From Pseudorhodobacter sp. PARRP1 (GTDB lineage Bacteria; Pseudomonadota; Alphaproteobacteria; Rhodobacterales; Rhodobacteraceae): a stretch of 64,000 nucleotides of DNA. How positions within the stretch are numbered: the stretch's first letter is position 1; every line of letters begins with the position of its first letter. The stretch spans positions 124,001 to 188,000 of the forward strand of contig NKIU01000004.1 of NCBI GenBank assembly GCA_002256245.1. Direction: 5' to 3'. Under the pieces are notes generated by a model. That model worked only from the letters and a program-made list of their open reading frames with translations, did not search any database and was not told the origin of the DNA. The position numbers were made by a program, and so were the translations under genes. Positions 62,942 to 64,000 of this stretch are shown here, in pieces.

Positions 62942-64000
62942 TGGCGGTTTTGCAATCAAAGCAAGACGCGTTGCAGGCGCGGCTGTCCGGCCTTCAGTTT
63001 GCGCCGGGCGGTTGGTTGGGGGCCGCGCGCAGCGAGGCGTTGCGCCGCGTCACAGCCATGGGCCTGCCGGGCAAGCGCGATGAGTATTGGCGCTATAGCG
63101 ATCCCACGGGGTTGAATGCGACCGATGCCACCCCGGTTGATCTGTTTGATCCGCTGGACGAGCCTGCGCCGTTCAGTGGTGTGGATCGGCTGAAAATTGT
63201 GTTTGTCGATGGCGTTTTCGATGCCAGCCAATCTGATGCTTTGGCGCTGGAGGGTGTGCAGATCGAACATCTGGCCGAGGCGGGACGCGCCGATATTCAT
63301 TGGGCAAGCGCGCTTTACGGCGTGTTGGAAACGCGCGGCCAAAGCCCGGTGCAGCGCCCCTTGGCGGCGCTGAACTCGGCTTTTGCGGCGCAGGGCGTTC
63401 TGATCCGTGTGACGGCAACGCCGTCGAAACCGATTTCGTTGATTTATCAACATAAAACAGCCACTTCCGACGCGATGTTGCACCATTGCGTGAAGGTTGA
63501 ATCCGGTGCCGAAGTGACCATTCTTGAAAATGGCGCGGCCGCAGCACGGCTGAGCCATGTGATGGAAGTGGACGTGGCCGATGGCGCGCGCTTTCACCAC
63601 ATCCGCGCACAGGGGCGGGCGCATCTGCGTCAGGCGATCACCCATCTGTTCGCGCGGATCGGTCGCAACGCGGCGTTCAAGTCTTTCACCCTGACAGCGA
63701 ATGGCCATCTGACCCGCAATGAGGCGGTGCTTGAGTTGCTGGGCGCGGATTCGGTCGCCCATGTTGCGGGTGCCGCCTTGGGCGACGGCGATTTCCACCA
63801 TGATGACACCGTGTTCATCACCCATGCCGCCGAGCGTTGCGAAAGCCGGCAGGTGTTCAAGAAAGTGCTGAAAAACGGCGCGGTCGGGGTGTTTCAGGGC
63901 AAGATCCTTGTCAAGCAAGGGGCGCAAAAGACCGATGGCTATCAGATCAGCCAGGCGTTGATGCTGGACGACGACAGCCAGTTTCTGGCCAAGCCCGAGC
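62941..64000 (+). CDS. sufD: Fe-S cluster assembly protein SufD (3' end beyond the window)
   Basis: The frame is open from ATG 62941 to the last base (353 codons seen, family usual length about 420-440). The N-terminus has GLPGKRDEYWRYSDPTGLNA, the SufD hallmark, and the beta-helix part contains LTANGHLTRNEAVLELLGAD, HHDDTVFITHAAERCESRQV and AVGVFQGKILVKQGAQKTDG. It forms the SufBC2D scaffold with SufB and SufC. It overlaps the sufC stop by one base. Confidence 0.95.
   Translation, partial: MAVLQSKQDALQARLSGLQFAPGGWLGAARSEALRRVTAMGLPGKRDEYWRYSDPTGLNATDATPVDLFDPLDEPAPFSGVDRLKIVFVDGVFDASQSDALALEGVQIEHLAEAGRADIHWASALYGVLETRGQSPVQRPLAALNSAFAAQGVLIRVTATPSKPISLIYQHKTATSDAMLHHCVKVESGAEVTILENGAAAARLSHVMEVDVADGARFHHIRAQGRAHLRQAITHLFARIGRNAAFKSFTLTANGHLTRNEAVLELLGADSVAHVAGAALGDGDFHHDDTVFITHAAERCESRQVFKKVLKNGAVGVFQGKILVKQGAQKTDGYQISQALMLDDDSQFLAKPE

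Overview
The window looks like the core chromosome of an alphaproteobacterium of the order Rhodobacterales (Rhodobacter/Roseobacter type). This rests on GC of roughly 60-65%, the gene order yceD-rpmF-plsX-fabH-ihfA-merR, an iscR-iscS-sufBCD operon whose IscR lacks the usual cluster cysteines, a CckA-type kinase with a CtrA box, OlsB and CimA. I see no insertion sequence, prophage, CRISPR array or rRNA operon. No gene-free gap reaches 300 bases; the longest (about 200-235 bases, before cysS, bamE, recA and around 38911-39116) hold promoters, a leader peptide gene and hairpins.

Layout. 1-373: tail of a flavin amine oxidase. 493-7932: a peptide-uptake block (dppFDCBA-like ABC transporter and an M24 peptidase on the minus strand) with a divergent GntR/FCD regulator. 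8009-8082: tRNA-Gly(CCC). 8185-11923: secreted von Willebrand A protein, secreted fasciclin protein, and a SigK/RskA-like sigma/anti-sigma pair. 11956-15559: 2Fe-2S/ASKHA protein of the corrinoid-activator family, a cupin and a two-domain dCTP deaminase. 15621-15698: tRNA-Pro(GGG). 15762-19980: merR, ihfA, fabH, plsX, rpmF, yceD (lipid and ribosome genes). 20215-25890: BamE, a phosphatase, OlsB, Uup, a secreted protein and a PLP decarboxylase.

25949-29914 is the most interesting region: cysS-cimA plus a squalene/phytoene-synthase-fold gene, joined by ATGA overlaps and preceded by a 13-codon leader peptide rich in Ile and Cys codons. The last ~540 bases of cysS have about 42% GC and look imported.

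29984-43310: a three-gene operon (MFS, HExxH protein, GNAT), AlkA and esterase, glucokinase with a LacI regulator, LysR with a phytanoyl-CoA-dioxygenase-like gene, a TDT-family transporter, a class I amidotransferase, guaB, exoD and an rsmB-like methyltransferase. 43357-51031: CtrA box, cckA, recA, alaS, a DUF1330 protein and a class II amidotransferase. 51042-56720: two tandem glycosyltransferase paralogues, typA, yitT and icd. 56817-58333: an HD phosphohydrolase, a small conserved protein and an alpha/beta hydrolase. 58366-64000: the Fe-S assembly operon iscR-iscS-sufB-(methyltransferase-like)-sufC-sufD, running off the window, with ICE-like iron-control palindromes before iscR and inside iscS.

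Repeated themes are tight translational coupling (ATGA overlaps) and several strong promoters sitting so close to their start codons that the mRNAs would be leaderless. All GC values were counted by eye and all homology calls were made from motifs and remembered family features, without a database search.
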